A stretch of DNA of 64,000 bases from Vibrio neptunius (lineage in GTDB: Bacteria; Pseudomonadota; Gammaproteobacteria; Enterobacterales; Vibrionaceae), in the NCBI GenBank assembly GCA_019339365.1, contig CP079860.1, positions 1-64,000 of the forward strand. Reading direction: 5' to 3'. Of the stretch, positions 28,866 to 37,796 are shown in pieces. Within the stretch, counting starts at the first letter, position 1; every line of letters begins with the position of its first letter. The notes under the pieces were generated by a model that searched no databases, was not told the origin of the DNA, and worked only from the letters and a program-made list of their open reading frames with translations. Both the position numbers and the translations under genes were made by a program.

Positions 28866-29650
28866 ACCTCTTCGCAGAGAGTCCTTCTCCGCTTCTGTTT
28901 ATTCAGAAGAATTTTGCCAACAGACGTACGATTTATATGCACTTAGTGATGTAATTGTAATCATAAATAAATAAACTTTCGATTTATATCACAAAAAATT
29001 TGCAATCATGGCGGCAACCTGAAAAGGTCGGCTCACTAACCAAATGAAAACAAATATGAATAATCTAAATATTTCCCCTGTTTAGCGTTAGAAAAATCCA
29101 GTATGACCTGTCATTTCACATAGTCTGATTAGAACAGACAGTAATTGATAATTGATAATTGATTCAATCAGTTGTCAGGTATCCACTTCGAACAGAGATA
29201 AATTTGGACAACAAAACTGCGCACTCTCGGCCAACTTTGACTCTGCTTTTGGCATCAAAAAGAAGTCATTTCGATAATTTTTGCAAAAATTCCAGATAAT
29301 ATTCTTGTAAAATTCCTTAATTCGATAGTGAATATTGTCATGTTTGGTCATTTTCAATTGAAAAAACCAGCACTTTCATCTGTTTTTTAACCTTTGTAAG
29401 AAATAGTTTACTCCTGAAAAATGGCTCAGATCAGGCGAAATTTAACAAATTGGTTACACTTAGATTAACTGGTAAAACCGACATTCATCACTGGTTTGTT
29501 TAGCTTTAACAGTGTGATAAATCATTTATGACAAATTCTACAGAATAGTATTTCATATTAACAGAAAACTCAGAATGTCATAAATAGAGGTTTGCCCGGA
29601 GGATGTTAATTAATTGCTGCCATAGAATGCAGAGCAACAAGGAGCTTGAG
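28866..29650. other. long intergenic region upstream of the bkd operon, with an inverted repeat
   Basis: About 780 bases, AT-rich, between the divergent receptor and bkdA1 genes. A 60-codon minus frame at 29175-29357 has no supporting features. A seven-base unit TAATTGA is repeated three times in tandem at 29142-29162. Near the operon a perfect 10-bp inverted repeat, ATTTATGACA (29524-29533) and TGTCATAAAT (29576-29585), spans 62 bases and is a candidate operator. No LiuR-type palindrome was found here. Confidence 0.45.
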
Positions 29651-30745
29651 ATGAACGTTCAGGCCTTACCCATGAATCGATTTCTCGATCATCATGGTCA
29701 AGTCGTTAAACCACTTCCTGAGTGGGCCGATGCTAAAACACTGAAAAAGTTCTACTGCGACATGGTTGTCGCACGCACCTACGACAACAAAGCTGTCGCC
29801 TTACAAAGAACAGGAAAGCTAGGAACCTACCCTTCACACTTAGGAGCAGAGGCGTTTGGAATTGCCATAGGCCACGCCCTTCGTGTACAAGACGTCTTCA
29901 TCCCTTATTACCGTGATATGCCTGCTATGTGGGTCCGCGGTATAGGTATGGAAAAAAATCTTCAATATTGGGGAGGTGATGAGCGGGGTAGCGATTTCTG
30001 TCCAGATGAAAACAATCTAACATGCCGAGACTTACCTTTCTGCGTTCCTATAGCGACGCAATGCACCCACGCCGTTGGCGTCGCTGCAGCATTGAAAATT
30101 GAAGGCGACCGCAATGCTGCGCTCGTCACTTGTGGCGATGGTGCAACTTCCAAGGGAGATTTCCTTGAGTCTGTCAATTGCGCGGGTACCTGGAACATCC
30201 CACTTGTGTTTGTCGTCAACAACAACCAGTGGGCCATCTCCGTACCACGATCACTGCAGTGTGCGGCTGATTTTCTCTCCGAGAAAGCCAGTGGAGCTGG
30301 AATCCCTGGCATCACTGTCGATGGTAATGATGTCATCGCCATGTACGATGCAGTGTCAACAGCACTAGACCGAGCGAGAAAAGGCAAAGGGGCAACCCTC
30401 ATTGAAGCGGTAAGCTACCGACTCAGTGACCATACCACCGCCGATGACGCTAGCCGCTATCGTAGCAAAGATGAGCTCAATCAGGCGTGGCAATATGAAC
30501 CCATTCTTAGGCTAAAAAACTACCTTATTGATCAAGGACACTGGTCTGAAGAAGAAGAGCAAGCCCTACTCCTGCAAGCCAAAGCTGAAGTCGAAAAAGC
30601 GGTCGAACGTTATCTTAACTTACCGCCTCAAGCACCTGAGTCTGCTTTTGATTACTTATATGAATCCCCAGTCACAGAGCTAAACAAGCAAAGAGACGAA
30701 CTGATCAACAAAGCGATGCGAATGCAGGGAGGCAAAAATGTCTGA
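29651..30745 (+). CDS. bkdA1: 2-oxoacid dehydrogenase E1 alpha subunit (branched-chain type)
   Basis: This subunit carries the thiamine-diphosphate-dependent decarboxylation of branched-chain 2-oxoacids from valine, leucine and isoleucine. It shows the TPP-binding motif GDGATSKGD ending in VVNNNQWAIS, the YPSHLGAEA segment and the phospho-loop-like YRLSDHTTADD. I start at ATG 29651 (AAGGAGCTTGAG before it; MNVQALPMNRFLDHHG); an upstream in-frame ATG at 29603 would add a poor, cysteine-containing extension. It overlaps bkdA2 by eight bases. The acetoin or pyruvate variants are alternatives, but the surrounding acyl-CoA genes favour the branched-chain role. Confidence 0.88.
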   Translation: MNVQALPMNRFLDHHGQVVKPLPEWADAKTLKKFYCDMVVARTYDNKAVALQRTGKLGTYPSHLGAEAFGIAIGHALRVQDVFIPYYRDMPAMWVRGIGMEKNLQYWGGDERGSDFCPDENNLTCRDLPFCVPIATQCTHAVGVAAALKIEGDRNAALVTCGDGATSKGDFLESVNCAGTWNIPLVFVVNNNQWAISVPRSLQCAADFLSEKASGAGIPGITVDGNDVIAMYDAVSTALDRARKGKGATLIEAVSYRLSDHTTADDASRYRSKDELNQAWQYEPILRLKNYLIDQGHWSEEEEQALLLQAKAEVEKAVERYLNLPPQAPESAFDYLYESPVTELNKQRDELINKAMRMQGGKNV

Positions 30746-31721
30746 GATTACACTAGTTGAAGCAGTAAACCTCGCCTTGCACCATGAAATGAGCAAGGAT
30801 CCCAAGGTCGTTTTACTGGGGGAGGATGTCGGTGACAATGGTGGTGTCTTTCGCGCTACAGTTGGCCTAAAAGAAAAATTCGGTTTCAAGCGGGTTATCG
30901 ACACACCTCTTGCAGAAGCGCTTATCGGCGGGGTCAGTGTTGGTATGGCCACTCAGGGGCTACGTCCTGTGGCGGAGTTTCAATTCCAAGGGTTTGTTTT
31001 CCCAGCTATGGAACATCTAATGTGTCACGCTGCACGTATACGCAACCGGACACGTGGGCGTTTAACCTGTCCAGCCGTTTTCCGAGCCCCGTTTGGTGGC
31101 GGTATCCATGCACCGGAACACCACTCGGAGAGTATCGAGGCTCTTTTTGCCCATATTCCTGGCTTTCGAGTAGTGATTCCTTCTTCTCCACAACGTGCCT
31201 ACGGACTGCTGTTGGCCGCAATCCGCAGTAACGATCCAGTCATGTTTTTTGAACCAAAACGTATTTATCGCACAGTGAAATCTAATGTCATTGATAATGG
31301 TGAGGCACTTCCTCTGGACAGCTGCTTTACGTTACGCAAAGGACGCGATGTCACTTTAGTGACGTGGGGGGCTTGCGTAGTTGAGTCACTGCAAGCAGCA
31401 CAAGCTCTCTCTGAACAGGGTATTGAAGCTGAAGTGATTGATTTAGCCAGCATCAAGCCTATCGACATGGATACTATTCTGAAATCCCTAGACAAAACAG
31501 GTCGCTTACTTGTCGTCCATGAAGCGAGTAAAACCTGCGGGGTTGGTGCAGAGATCATCGCTCGAGCAGCTGAACATGCGATGTGTACTCTCAAAGCGCC
31601 ACCGAAACGTGTCACAGGCATGGACACGGTTATGCCTTACTATCGAAATGAAGACTATTTTATGATTCAGGAAGAAGACATTGTTATTGCAGCAAAAGAA
31701 CTCGTGGAGGGATGGAAATGA
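30738..31721 (+). CDS. bkdA2: 2-oxoacid dehydrogenase E1 beta subunit (branched-chain type)
   Basis: The beta partner of the E1 heterotetramer, completing the TPP site and contacting E2. Family signatures are LLGEDVGDNGGVFRAT near the N terminus, DTPLAEALIGG, AEFQFQGFVFPAMEH, FGGGIHAPEHHSES and the C-terminal VTGMDTVMPYY. The 327 residues match the family. Its start lies inside the last codons of bkdA1 and its stop overlaps the bkdB start, so translation of the three is coupled. Confidence 0.9.
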   Translation: MSEITLVEAVNLALHHEMSKDPKVVLLGEDVGDNGGVFRATVGLKEKFGFKRVIDTPLAEALIGGVSVGMATQGLRPVAEFQFQGFVFPAMEHLMCHAARIRNRTRGRLTCPAVFRAPFGGGIHAPEHHSESIEALFAHIPGFRVVIPSSPQRAYGLLLAAIRSNDPVMFFEPKRIYRTVKSNVIDNGEALPLDSCFTLRKGRDVTLVTWGACVVESLQAAQALSEQGIEAEVIDLASIKPIDMDTILKSLDKTGRLLVVHEASKTCGVGAEIIARAAEHAMCTLKAPPKRVTGMDTVMPYYRNEDYFMIQEEDIVIAAKELVEGWK

Positions 31722-32854
31722 GATCATTTTTACTGCCAGATCTTGGTGAAGGACTTGCAGAGTCGGAAATAGTGCAATGGCACGTCAATGTCGGTGACAT
31801 GGTGGAAGTTGACCAGATCATTTTGACCGTTGAGACCGCAAAAGCCGTCGTCGAAGTGCCCGCACCATACAGTGGTAAGATAGTCAGTCGCCATGGCGAA
31901 GAAGGCGATGTGATCAATATTGGTAGCCTTTTACTTGAAATCGAGCAAGAAGGTACTGCACAAAAATCAGAATCAAAGCAAAAAGATGCTGCTACGGTCG
32001 TGGGCAACGTATCAAGTCAAACTCACCAAGTCGATGTTGATGATTTTTGGATCGGCGCTTCACACAATACTAGCGAAGGTTCACCCGTCACGGCTATGCC
32101 TTCAGCTCGTTTGCTCGCCAAGAAGTTGGGAGTGAACCTTCTTCAAGTAGAAGGTAGTGGTCATGGTGGCCTGATCACCGACGCCGACATTTATGAAGAG
32201 GCAGGTAAGCAACAACCAGGAACTGAAGTGCTCAAAGGTGCGCGTCGAACCATGGCTGGCACCATGGCTGAATCGCATCACAACGTCGCTTCTGTCACCA
32301 TTACAGAAGAAGCCCTGTTGGAAAACTGGAATAAAGGCGAAGACATTTCTGGGCGTCTCATCCAGGCCGTTGTATATGCATGTGAACAAGAGCCAGCACT
32401 CAATGCTTGGTTTGATGCTGAAACTATGACTCGCTGTGTGCATAGTACGGTGAACATAGGCATTGCTGTCGACAGCAGTCATGGGTTATATGTGCCTGTT
32501 TTACGAAACGCTAACGAAGTAAAAACGGAAGACATACGCTCTTGGCTCAATGAGACAGTGACTGGCATCCGTGACCGTAAAATCGGACGTGAACAATTAC
32601 AGCACGCAACGATTACACTCTCTAACTTTGGTGCGATTGCAGGTATCTACGCGACGCCGGTGGTCTCCCCACCTCAGGTCGCTATTGTCGGTGCAGGACG
32701 TATCATTGAAAAAGTGGTGATGCGAAATAATGAAGCCGTGGCAGTGAAAGCCATGCCTCTCTCTGTCACCTTTGATCATAGAGCTTGTACAGGCGGCGAA
32801 GCCGCTCGTTTTACCAAGCGACTGGTCGAGCACTTGGAGAAGAAGTTGAACTAA
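31718..32854 (+). CDS. bkdB: 2-oxoacid dehydrogenase E2, dihydrolipoyl acyltransferase (branched-chain type)
   Basis: E2 forms the core of the complex and moves the acyl group from E1 to CoA. One lipoyl domain (residues 1-75) carries the lipoylated Lys42 in ETAKAVVEV. The E1/E3-binding domain follows (about 120-160; SARLLAKKLGVNL, GLITDADI), then the acyltransferase domain with the catalytic His in FDHRACTGG. The usual Asp of the HxxxD motif is not present: the motif reads HRACTGGEA. I chose ATG 31718 because GGAGG lies seven bases upstream and it forms an ATGA overlap with the bkdA2 stop; ATG 31712 is too close to the site. No E3 gene follows, so lipoamide dehydrogenase must come from elsewhere in the genome. 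Confidence 0.88.
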   Translation: MRSFLLPDLGEGLAESEIVQWHVNVGDMVEVDQIILTVETAKAVVEVPAPYSGKIVSRHGEEGDVINIGSLLLEIEQEGTAQKSESKQKDAATVVGNVSSQTHQVDVDDFWIGASHNTSEGSPVTAMPSARLLAKKLGVNLLQVEGSGHGGLITDADIYEEAGKQQPGTEVLKGARRTMAGTMAESHHNVASVTITEEALLENWNKGEDISGRLIQAVVYACEQEPALNAWFDAETMTRCVHSTVNIGIAVDSSHGLYVPVLRNANEVKTEDIRSWLNETVTGIRDRKIGREQLQHATITLSNFGAIAGIYATPVVSPPQVAIVGAGRIIEKVVMRNNEAVAVKAMPLSVTFDHRACTGGEAARFTKRLVEHLEKKLN

Positions 32855-34008
32855 GTTCTCGCCGTAACCCGGTCACGGCCATTTTCCTTAGCGTTATAGA
32901 GTGCCCGATCTGCGCGCTCTATGACGCTTTTCCAATCATCATCCCCATTGAACTCGGTGACACCAAAGCTTGCCGTACAAGACTCAACGTTCGTCGGCAA
33001 CATCCTTGCTCTTTTTATTGCTTCTCGGAGTTTCTCAGCAACAATCATAGCGTTATCAATATCAGTATTAGGCAAGAGTACCAAGAACTCCTCACCGCCA
33101 TAGCGAAAACTTAAGTCATCTTTTCGGGTTTGCAGGATTAATAACTTACCCGTTGTGCGTAACACACGATCCCCTGCCTGGTGACCGTAGGTATCGTTCA
33201 CTTTTTTAAAATGATCAATATCAAGCAGTAACACAGACAGCGGCTGCCTGTGCCGGCTTGATCTGGCTAACTCTTTTGGCAGTAATTCTTCCAACGCTCG
33301 ACGATTATAAAGCTGAGTCAACTCATCCTTGATCGACGTATCATAAATCGTCGCGACGAGTCGCCCAGTAAGCATCCACGTCACTGAAAATCCGACAAAA
33401 ACAATCATCAGCAATGTGCTAACAAACGCCAACTGATGTGCAATACCCGAAATCATGAAATCGTCAATCCGTTGTTCAAACAGCGTCCAAGTGAAGCGAA
33501 ATACATTGTAGCTACCCTGAGTCGCTAGCCCAAACGAGAGCAAAAATTTGGAGGGAGTAATATCTGTGCTATGACCTTTTTGATTGGCAAATATCGCAAT
33601 AAAACACAAACTAGAAACATAAATGGTCATCAAAATGACACGCGCATTAGTCGACGGCATAAAAAACGTAAAATAGGTCAGTCCGATGACCAATATCGGA
33701 AAACTGTAGAAGCCGACATTCGCGATGACCCGAGGGAACCGCCTAAACTGGCATACGCCCAGTAATAAAATGATGTAACTAAAAGCCATCAAGGAGTTGG
33801 CGAGTATCTTGGAAACCCAGTGAGTAATTTGGTTGCCAAAACTCAAGAGAAGAAAACTGATGGAGAGCAGCAGAAGCGCAGAGGCAATCGTGCTGATCCC
33901 TCTAACGGTAGGCTGAAGTTGTTGAATCAATAACAACCCTATGCAATAGCACAAAGACAACAAAACACAGATGATGGACAAGGTAGTGATATCTAAGTGT
34001 ATGCCCAT
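32851..34008 (-). CDS. membrane-bound GGDEF diguanylate cyclase
   Basis: An inner-membrane enzyme making c-di-GMP from GTP. Residues 1 to about 215 contain seven or so hydrophobic helices (IICVLLSLCYCIGLLLI first), resembling other seven-helix sensor modules without a recognised name. The GGDEF domain (about 225-380) has DELTQLYNRRAL, DIDHFKKVNDTYGH, the active-site GGEEF, and a product-inhibition RxxD (RKDD) five residues before it, so it should be catalytically active and feedback-controlled. Its stop codon overlaps that of the convergent bkdB by four bases. Confidence 0.93.
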   Translation of the reverse strand: MGIHLDITTLSIICVLLSLCYCIGLLLIQQLQPTVRGISTIASALLLLSISFLLLSFGNQITHWVSKILANSLMAFSYIILLLGVCQFRRFPRVIANVGFYSFPILVIGLTYFTFFMPSTNARVILMTIYVSSLCFIAIFANQKGHSTDITPSKFLLSFGLATQGSYNVFRFTWTLFEQRIDDFMISGIAHQLAFVSTLLMIVFVGFSVTWMLTGRLVATIYDTSIKDELTQLYNRRALEELLPKELARSSRHRQPLSVLLLDIDHFKKVNDTYGHQAGDRVLRTTGKLLILQTRKDDLSFRYGGEEFLVLLPNTDIDNAMIVAEKLREAIKRARMLPTNVESCTASFGVTEFNGDDDWKSVIERADRALYNAKENGRDRVTART

Positions 34009-34071
34009 AGAGCCTCTCCCACTATGCAGCTAATAGCTACAGTTTAGGAGAGATATCGGTTATTTACTTAT

Positions 34072-34100
34072 AAAAACGCCCACTCAATGAGCAGGCGTTC
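34072..34100 (-). terminator. intrinsic terminator of etfBA
   Basis: On the minus strand AACGCC and GGCGTT pair, extended inside by GCTCA/GAGTG, followed by TTTTTAT. It lies directly after the etfA stop codon. Confidence 0.75.
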
Positions 34101-34110
34101 TGTTTGGGTT

Positions 34111-35049
34111 TTAGATAGCACTGGTTAGCTCTGGTAAAATTTCAAACAAGTCTCCAACCAAACCGTAGTCGGCAATCTGAAATATTGGCGCTTCTGGATC
34201 ACTATTGATAGCCACAATTACCTTAGAGTCTTTCATCCCTGCCAAATGTTGAATTGCTCCCGAAATCCCAACAGCAATGTAAAGCTCCGGTGCAACGATT
34301 TTACCTGTCTGTCCAACCTGAAGATCATTCGATACAAACCCCGCATCCACAGCGGCACGAGACGCACCGATGGCACCACCCAACTTGTCAGCAAGTTGCT
34401 CGACCATGACAAAGTTCTCTTTACTACCTAACCCACGCCCACCAGACACAACCACTCTTGCCGCTGGCAAATCAGGGCGACTACTTTGTGTTTTTTGGCG
34501 GTCGACCAGTTCAGAAAGTGCATTGCCTATGTTGATATCAACCGGTTTGATTATGGCTGATGAGCTGTCATCTATGTCTGCTAAGTCAAACGCAGAGCTG
34601 CGAATAGTGATAACTTTGATTCTATCTGATGATCTTACTCTAGCCAGCGCATTACCGGCGTAAATAGGTCTTATGACGGTGTCCTCTGATTCTATCGAGA
34701 CCACATCCGATAGCTGACCAACGTCGAGCAAAGCTGCGACTCTAGGCATCAGGTTTTTGCCAAACGTGGTCGCAGGAGCCAGAACATGCGTGAAATCGGC
34801 CGCAATCTGTTGTACCAGCAACGCGCAGTTTTCAGCCAGCTGGTTTTGATAGATTTCAGAATCCGCCACCAGCACCTCTTTTACCAGCCCAACTTTAGCG
34901 ACCTGCTCAACCACTGACTGGCAATCTCCCCCAACCACAAGCGCGCTCACTTCAGTGCTCAATGAAGCGGCCGCTGACAAGGTTTTCAAAGTATCTGCTA
35001 TTAAGGATTGGTTATCGTGCTCGACGATGACTAACGTTTTTGCATTCAT
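34111..35049 (-). CDS. etfA: electron transfer flavoprotein alpha subunit
   Basis: EtfA binds FAD and, with EtfB, takes electrons from acyl-CoA dehydrogenases and passes them to ETF:quinone oxidoreductase. The C-terminal FAD domain shows VVSGGRGLGSKENF, GASRAAVDAGF, QVGQTGKIVAPELYIAVGISGAIQH and NSDPEAPIF, all family hallmarks. The start ATG 35049 has AGAGGA six bases upstream; ATG 35055 and a GTG further up leave no room for a site. It lies 11 bases after etfB and just ahead of a terminator. Confidence 0.95.
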   Translation of the reverse strand: MNAKTLVIVEHDNQSLIADTLKTLSAAASLSTEVSALVVGGDCQSVVEQVAKVGLVKEVLVADSEIYQNQLAENCALLVQQIAADFTHVLAPATTFGKNLMPRVAALLDVGQLSDVVSIESEDTVIRPIYAGNALARVRSSDRIKVITIRSSAFDLADIDDSSSAIIKPVDINIGNALSELVDRQKTQSSRPDLPAARVVVSGGRGLGSKENFVMVEQLADKLGGAIGASRAAVDAGFVSNDLQVGQTGKIVAPELYIAVGISGAIQHLAGMKDSKVIVAINSDPEAPIFQIADYGLVGDLFEILPELTSAI

Positions 35050-35060
35050 ATTCATTCCTC

Positions 35061-35810
35061 TCACAATACCTTGGCTTCATTCTTAAGCTTGTCGACCAGT
35101 TCGCTCACGCTGGACACCATTTCTCCTGATGAACGCTCAGCAGGTGCCATCACTTCGATAATTTCATGGCTGTGTTTCAGCTCGATTCCCAGATCCGCTG
35201 CTGAGATAACGTCCAATGGTTTTTTCTTTGCTCTCATAATATTGGGCAGTGAAGCATAACGTGGTTCATTAAGACGCAAATCGGTACTGATAACCGCAGG
35301 CATGGTCATCTTGACCGTTTCCAAACCGCCGTCAACTTCTCGTGTCACGCTTACCTGATCACCTTCCACCTTCACATGCGATGCAAACGTACCTTGTGGT
35401 CGTTCCGTCAATGCAGCCAGCATTTGTGCAACCTGATTGTTGTCTGTATCGATAGACTGTTTACCAACCAGAACAATACCCGGTTTTTCTTGTTCCATTA
35501 ACGATTTGAGCAACTTGGCGACAACCAAAGGCTCAGGTGACACATCCGTTTCAACGTGAATCGCTCTGTCTGCCCCTAACGCGAGTGCGCCTCTTAAATT
35601 CTCCTGACTCGCAGCATCACCAATAGAGGCCACAATCACTTCTTGAGCAACGCCTGCCTCTTTCAAGCGCACCGCCTCCTCCACTGCAATTTCACAAAAG
35701 GGATTCATCGACATTTTGACATTATTGGTTTCCACACCACTGCCATCACTCTTCACCCTCACCTTCACATAAGGATCAATCACTCGCTTTATGGCTACTA
35801 GTACTTTCAC
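35061..35810 (-). CDS. etfB: electron transfer flavoprotein beta subunit
   Basis: EtfB is the small partner of EtfA and binds AMP. The start is GTG 35810, only five bases after an excellent AAGGAGG; an overlapping ATG one base off would hit a stop at once, so the GTG is required. Family motifs are MKVLVAIKRVIDPYVKVRV, MNPFCEIAVEEAVRLKE, ALALGADRAIHV, VGKQSIDTDNNQV and the recognition loop LPNIMRAKKKPLD. First gene of the etfBA operon, divergent from etfD with a LiuR-like palindrome between them. Confidence 0.95.
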   Translation of the reverse strand: MKVLVAIKRVIDPYVKVRVKSDGSGVETNNVKMSMNPFCEIAVEEAVRLKEAGVAQEVIVASIGDAASQENLRGALALGADRAIHVETDVSPEPLVVAKLLKSLMEQEKPGIVLVGKQSIDTDNNQVAQMLAALTERPQGTFASHVKVEGDQVSVTREVDGGLETVKMTMPAVISTDLRLNEPRYASLPNIMRAKKKPLDVISAADLGIELKHSHEIIEVMAPAERSSGEMVSSVSELVDKLKNEAKVL

Positions 35811-35960
35811 ATCTCCTCCTTGGTGCTAACAGCATTTTTCACAACGATTACAATTGGATAACTCATCGTCTTATGTACAGTTCACTCATTCTAATGAGCG
35901 GCTTAATATCTCGTTAAACCTGTTTCATGTCGGATTTTTTGCCTATACTCAGCTTAGTAA

Positions 35961-35980
35961 AGTTTACGTTTACGTCAACT
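35961..35980. promoter_or_regulatory. candidate LiuR operator between etfBA and etfD
   Basis: AGTTTACGTTTACGTCAACT is a near-palindrome (16 of 20 positions symmetric) with the core ACGT-TT-ACGT. The same core occurs twice upstream of liuR. It lies 48 bases before the etfD start and about 150 bases before etfB, so it could control both directions. Confidence 0.7.
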
Positions 35981-36027
35981 GCACTATAGTTATGTATAAG
36001 ATTTAATTGGCAAGGTAGGTTTACACC

Positions 36028-37695
36028 ATGGAAAGAGAATGTATGGAGTTTGATGTCGTCGTCGTTGGAGCGGGCCCTGCGGGGTTATCCACCGCAATCA
36101 AACTTGCCCAGCTCAGCAAAATCAAACAATTACCTCTATCAATCTGTGTTGTTGAAAAAGGGGCTGAAGTCGGTGCACATATACTCTCAGGGGCCGTATT
36201 CGAAACGAGAGCACTGGATGAACTTTTCCCAGACTGGAAATCTCTTGGCGCACCGGTCAACAACCCGGTCACTCATGACGAGTTCATATACATGACGACA
36301 GCAAGCAATCACATAAAAATGCCTGCATTTGCAACGCCCAAACTGATGCACAACAGCTCAGACAATCATGTCATCAGTCTGTCTAATCTATGCCGTTGGC
36401 TCGGACAAAAAGCAGAAGAGCTAGAGATTGAAGTCTATCCTGGCTTTGCGGCCGCGAGTATCAATTATGATCAATCTGGAGCGGTGACCGGCATCAACAC
36501 ATCAGATATGGGGCTGGATAAAGCCGGTGAGCAAAAGCCCACCTTCGAGGCAGGCATTGAGTTAAAAGCCAAATATACCGTCTTTGCTGAGGGCGCACGT
36601 GGCCATCTCGGTAAACAATTGATCGACAAATTCAATCTAAATGAAGGTCGCCAGCCACAACACTATGCACTTGGATTGAAAGAAATCTGGCAGCTGCCCG
36701 AAGACAGCGCAATCCATCAAGCAGGCAGTGTCCTCCACGGTGCTGGCTGGCCTCTAAACGAATCAGATTCTAGTGGCGGCAGTTTCCTTTACCATCTAGA
36801 AAATCATCAAGTTGTTGTCGGGCTGATCATTGATTTGAACTATTCGAACCCTTACCTCAGCCCATTTGATGAGTTTCAACGTTTTAAGCACCACCCTGCG
36901 ATTAAACAATATCTCGAAGACGGTGAACGGATTTCCTATGGCGCTAGAGCTATCGCTAAAGGCGGCTTTGACTCATTACCTAAACAGCAGTTCCCGGGCG
37001 GGCTGTTGATTGGGTGTGACGCAGGCACGCTAAATTCAGGAAAAATTAAAGGCAGTCACACTGCAATGAAATCAGGTATGCTTGCCGCAGAAGCCATATT
37101 CTCGGCCCTTGAGGCAAGTGAGACCCAGCAGGAACCAGATTACCAGAGTCTGTTCGAATCATCATGGCTCTATGAGGAACTGAAACAAAGCCGCAATTTT
37201 GCGTCTTCAATCCATAAATACGGTGCCGTGCTAGGAGGTGCACTCGCAACGTTCGAACAAAATATCTGGCAGCCTCTGTTTAACAAGGGGGTACCATGGA
37301 CGATATCAGACCCGAAGGCTGATCACCTTTCCATGAAGGAAATCTCGCAATGCAACGCGATTGATTACCCTAAGCCTGATGGAAAGTTGAGCTTTGATAA
37401 ACCTTCTTCTGTTTACCTCTCTGGGACACAGCATGAAGAGAACCAGCCCTGTCACCTTATCATTAACAATGACAGCATTCCGATTAAGAATCACCTCCCT
37501 CTCTATGATGAACCGAGTCAACGTTACTGCCCAGCGGGTGTTTACGAGATTGTGACCCTTGATAATGCGCCCAAGTTGCAGATAAATGCCGCCAATTGTC
37601 TCCATTGCAAAACCTGCGATATAAAAGATCCTTCGCAAAATATCACTTGGCTACCGCCAGAAGGTGGTGGCGGTCCCAATTATCAGAATATGTAA
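36028..37695 (+). CDS. etfD: electron transfer flavoprotein:ubiquinone oxidoreductase
   Basis: A membrane-attached flavo-iron-sulfur enzyme moving electrons from ETF to ubiquinone. The N-terminal FAD-binding motif is VVVGAGPAGLSTA (residues about 11-23). Further family stretches are GAHILSGAVFE, GLKEIWQLP, GGSFLYHL and GCDAGTLNSGKIKGSHTAMKSG (quinone and FAD site). The C-terminal 4Fe-4S cluster has four Cys in YCPAGVYE and NCLHCKTCDIKDP. The 555 residues are the normal length. The context of etfBA and several acyl-CoA dehydrogenases explains its role. An in-frame ATG 15 bases downstream is a possible alternative start. Confidence 0.95.
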   Translation: MERECMEFDVVVVGAGPAGLSTAIKLAQLSKIKQLPLSICVVEKGAEVGAHILSGAVFETRALDELFPDWKSLGAPVNNPVTHDEFIYMTTASNHIKMPAFATPKLMHNSSDNHVISLSNLCRWLGQKAEELEIEVYPGFAAASINYDQSGAVTGINTSDMGLDKAGEQKPTFEAGIELKAKYTVFAEGARGHLGKQLIDKFNLNEGRQPQHYALGLKEIWQLPEDSAIHQAGSVLHGAGWPLNESDSSGGSFLYHLENHQVVVGLIIDLNYSNPYLSPFDEFQRFKHHPAIKQYLEDGERISYGARAIAKGGFDSLPKQQFPGGLLIGCDAGTLNSGKIKGSHTAMKSGMLAAEAIFSALEASETQQEPDYQSLFESSWLYEELKQSRNFASSIHKYGAVLGGALATFEQNIWQPLFNKGVPWTISDPKADHLSMKEISQCNAIDYPKPDGKLSFDKPSSVYLSGTQHEENQPCHLIINNDSIPIKNHLPLYDEPSQRYCPAGVYEIVTLDNAPKLQINAANCLHCKTCDIKDPSQNITWLPPEGGGGPNYQNM

Positions 37696-37796
37696 CTGGT
37701 TATCGACAAAAATTCAGCACTTAGTGAAAGTGATCAAAGTTTGTATTTCTAACGTATATGAGAATATCTCTCAACTACAAACCGTGAGGAATAAGT

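Noticed and set aside
29175..29357. A 60-codon minus-strand frame in front of the bkd operon
   Set aside because: No ribosome-binding site and no conserved features; composition matches the AT-rich spacer.
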